The notes beneath the pieces are model-generated. The model was not told where the DNA came from and searched no databases. It saw only the letters and a program-made list of their open reading frames with translations. From contig CAMTMK010000016.1 in assembly GCA_947073645.1 (NCBI GenBank), positions 1 to 42,654 on the forward strand: 42,654 bases of DNA, read 5' to 3'. How positions within the stretch are numbered: position 1 is the first letter of the stretch; each line of letters begins with the position of its first letter. Origin of the DNA: an uncultured bacterium (lineage in GTDB: Bacteria > Cyanobacteriota > Vampirovibrionia > Gastranaerophilales > Gastranaerophilaceae). Below, piece after piece: positions 40,909 to 42,654 of the stretch. Made by a program: the position numbers and the translations under genes.

Positions 40909-41862
40909 ATGGATAAGGGATACATTGAAAATGGTTTTATTGTTGATGTAAGCAATGCCGGAAAAACATCAGAAATTATTTATGAGTTATCAAGAATTTT
41001 AGATTTACCTGATGCACAGTGCAAAAGAGTTTGTTTGAAATTAGGGGCTGTAGATTTGACTACAACTGAATTGACAAGTATTAAGGCGCTTGTAGAATCT
41101 ATGAATTCTGAAATTGAATTTGTAAGCACAAGTTCAGATGTGACAGTACAATCTGCAAAAGAAATGGATATTGAAGTTTCTGTTCTTGAAAATAAAGTCC
41201 CGACTCCGGAGTTTGATGCAAATCAAGAAGAAGTTAATAAAGAATTAGAAAAAGCTTTGGATAAAATTTTCGGCGATGAAGGTACTGAAATCAAAACTTT
41301 CGGGCATGTTGAAAACACATCAGAAATGGTTCAAGATGTTGAAGATAATGTTGCCGAAACTATTGAAGCACCAGTACAAGAGCCTGTTGAACAAAGTGAT
41401 TTTACTGATTTTAACGATACACTTGAAAACGCAAACAAAATCGAAGGCGATGAAATTGAAGAAATCGATTTTGACCTTGATGATGTAAGAAAAGCTTTAA
41501 GAGAAACAGAAAAGCTTCCGACTTTATATATTCAAAGAACTTTACGTTCAGGTCAGAGTATATCTTCTGACGGTAACATTGTAATTATTGGTGATGCTAA
41601 TCCTGGTTCTGAAATTATTGCCAAAGGTGATATTACAGTTTGGGGAATTTTAGGAGGCATTGCTCATGCAGGTAGTGCAGGTAACAATTTTGCAAGAATT
41701 AGAGCACTAAAAATGAACGCAATTCAATTAAGAATTGCTGATGTCTTTGCAAGACGTCCGGATAGCGCAAATATTCCATATATTCAAAAAACGGATACAT
41801 TTGTGCCGGAAGAAGCTTGCATAAGAAAAAAACAGATTTTTATACACAAAATACACGAATAA
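40909..41862 (+). CDS. minC: septum site-determining protein MinC
   Basis: 317 residues from the ATG at 40909, which follows a GGAAGGGA SD. The C-terminal beta-helix domain (about 210-300; LYIQRTLRSGQSISSDGNIVIIGDANPGSEI) is the FtsZ-ring-inhibiting, MinD-binding part; RSGQ is the conserved MinD contact. The N-terminal domain is weakly conserved and joined by a long acidic linker (about 80-190) rich in Glu/Asp. With MinD it blocks division away from midcell. minD follows after 12 bp. Confidence 0.92.
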   Translation: MDKGYIENGFIVDVSNAGKTSEIIYELSRILDLPDAQCKRVCLKLGAVDLTTTELTSIKALVESMNSEIEFVSTSSDVTVQSAKEMDIEVSVLENKVPTPEFDANQEEVNKELEKALDKIFGDEGTEIKTFGHVENTSEMVQDVEDNVAETIEAPVQEPVEQSDFTDFNDTLENANKIEGDEIEEIDFDLDDVRKALRETEKLPTLYIQRTLRSGQSISSDGNIVIIGDANPGSEIIAKGDITVWGILGGIAHAGSAGNNFARIRALKMNAIQLRIADVFARRPDSANIPYIQKTDTFVPEEACIRKKQIFIHKIHE

Positions 41863-41874
41863 AAAGGAGAAATA

Positions 41875-42654
41875 ATGAGCGGACGAGTTATTGTAATAAC
41901 ATCCGGAAAAGGTGGTGTAGGTAAAACTACTACCAATGCTAACATAGGAACAGCTCTTGCTAAAACAGGCAAGAAAGTTGTTATGATTGATACCGATTTG
42001 GGATTAAGAAATTTAGACCTTTTACTTGGTTTGGAAAACAGAATTGTTTATACAATTGTAGACGTTGTTGAAGAAAGATGCAAACTTAAACAAGCTCTTG
42101 TAAAAGATAAAAAGAACCCTAATTTATGTCTTTTGGCAGCTGCGCAGACAAGAGATAAAACAGCAGTAACTGAAGAGCAATTAAAAGATATTTGCGAAAA
42201 ATTGAAAAAAGATTTTGATTTTATCTTAGTAGACTGTCCTGCGGGTATTGAGCAAGGTTTCCAAAATGCTGTAGCAGGCGCATCAGAAGCAATTGTCGTA
42301 ACAACTCCCGAAATGTCAGCAGTTCGTGACGCAGACAGAATTATCGGACTTTTGGAGGCTAAAGAAGAAATCAAATCTTATAAATTATTGCTTAACCGAG
42401 TTCGTCCAAGCCTTATCCAATCAAATGATATGATGAGCGTAGACGATGTTGTAGAAATACTTTCAGCAGAATTAATCGGTATAATTCCTGAAGATACAGG
42501 CATTATCACTTCAACAAACAAAGGTGAACCGATTGTAAATGATGATAAATCTCTCGCGGGACGTGCTTATAAAAATGTTGCGCAAAGAATTATCGGTAAT
42601 GACGTTCCATTCCTTGACCTGGAAGCTGAAACAAGCGTCGTTGCTAAGTTTAAA
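41875..42654 (+). CDS. minD: septum site-determining protein MinD (cut by window edge)
   Basis: 260 codons without a stop to the window end; the family is about 265-270 residues, so nearly complete. Deviant Walker A KGGVGKTT at residues 12-19, switch region DTDLGLRNLDLLLGLENR, ILVDCPAGIEQGF and TTPEMSAVRDADRIIGLL. Membrane-bound ATPase that recruits MinC; the C-terminal amphipathic helix is at or beyond the edge. SD AAAAGGAG before the ATG. minE would be expected next but is outside. Confidence 0.97.
   Translation, partial: MSGRVIVITSGKGGVGKTTTNANIGTALAKTGKKVVMIDTDLGLRNLDLLLGLENRIVYTIVDVVEERCKLKQALVKDKKNPNLCLLAAAQTRDKTAVTEEQLKDICEKLKKDFDFILVDCPAGIEQGFQNAVAGASEAIVVTTPEMSAVRDADRIIGLLEAKEEIKSYKLLLNRVRPSLIQSNDMMSVDDVVEILSAELIGIIPEDTGIITSTNKGEPIVNDDKSLAGRAYKNVAQRIIGNDVPFLDLEAETSVVAKFK

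Overview
This is an AT-rich bacterial chromosome segment. It fits best a non-photosynthetic, fermentative member of the cyanobacterial phylum: the gut Melainabacteria/Vampirovibrionia, order Gastranaerophilales. That placement is an inference. It rests on ATP synthase beta and epsilon genes standing alone as a two-gene unit (the classic cyanobacterial arrangement), several prepilin-like proteins with the GFTLAEVLITLGIIG signature, a bifunctional AdhE for ethanol fermentation, an NrtR-like Nudix regulator, MinCD, and the absence of photosynthesis genes. No insertion sequence, phage, CRISPR array or rRNA was seen. Two tRNA genes are present (Cys-GCA and Val-GAC).

Layout. 1-953: 3' part of class II aldolase (-). 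1175-4438: two unrecognised genes. 4523-6461: ispH and a four-domain S1 protein, ending in a bidirectional terminator. 6529-9191 (-): nadA-rlmB-sigA operon, with a palindrome in the nadA promoter. 9301-11705: type IV pilus PilM/PilN-like fusion and PilO-like protein. 11707-14873 (-): histidine kinase, ComF, a small unknown and a radical SAM enzyme. 14924-18133: KdsC-like phosphatase, TPR protein and aspartate kinase. 18417-19874: small highly signalled protein, rhodanese and an unknown. 20056-22731: adhE behind a Rex-like operator. 22778-23587 (-): prepilin A. 23683-25295: tRNA-Cys, YgcG-type TPM protein, a degenerate nucleotidyltransferase and tRNA-Val. 25310-28044 (-): gcvT-gcvH-gcvPA. 28170-28951: prepilin B. 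28952-29965 (-): DnaJ-like. 30041-31594: a compact regulatory island with four small HTH genes on alternating strands and a candidate type I toxin-antitoxin. 31635-34526: atpD-atpC and two half-size chromate transporters. 34510-36042 (-): YifB/ComM. 36085-37056: GT9 glycosyltransferase. 37053-37779 (-): prepilin C. 37923-42654: small unknown, SDR, secG, NrtR-like regulator, lytic transglycosylase, minC and minD (cut by the edge).

Most notable observation. All three prepilin-like genes carry a homopolymer of 10-11 G:C pairs between a good start codon (strong SD, sigma70-type promoter) and the GFTLAEV processing motif. In A the tract keeps the frame open. In B (G10) and C (C11) it shifts translation into a stop, and one base more (B) or one base fewer (C) restores a full prepilin. 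This looks like a phase-variable (contingency) surface-pilin system, with one locus ON and two OFF in this assembly. A homopolymer-length assembly error is the main alternative.

Second candidate. At 30041-30218 a 23-residue hydrophobic peptide gene with a near-perfect SD lies on the minus strand. It faces a plus-strand promoter and terminator that would produce an antisense RNA, as in type I toxin-antitoxin loci.
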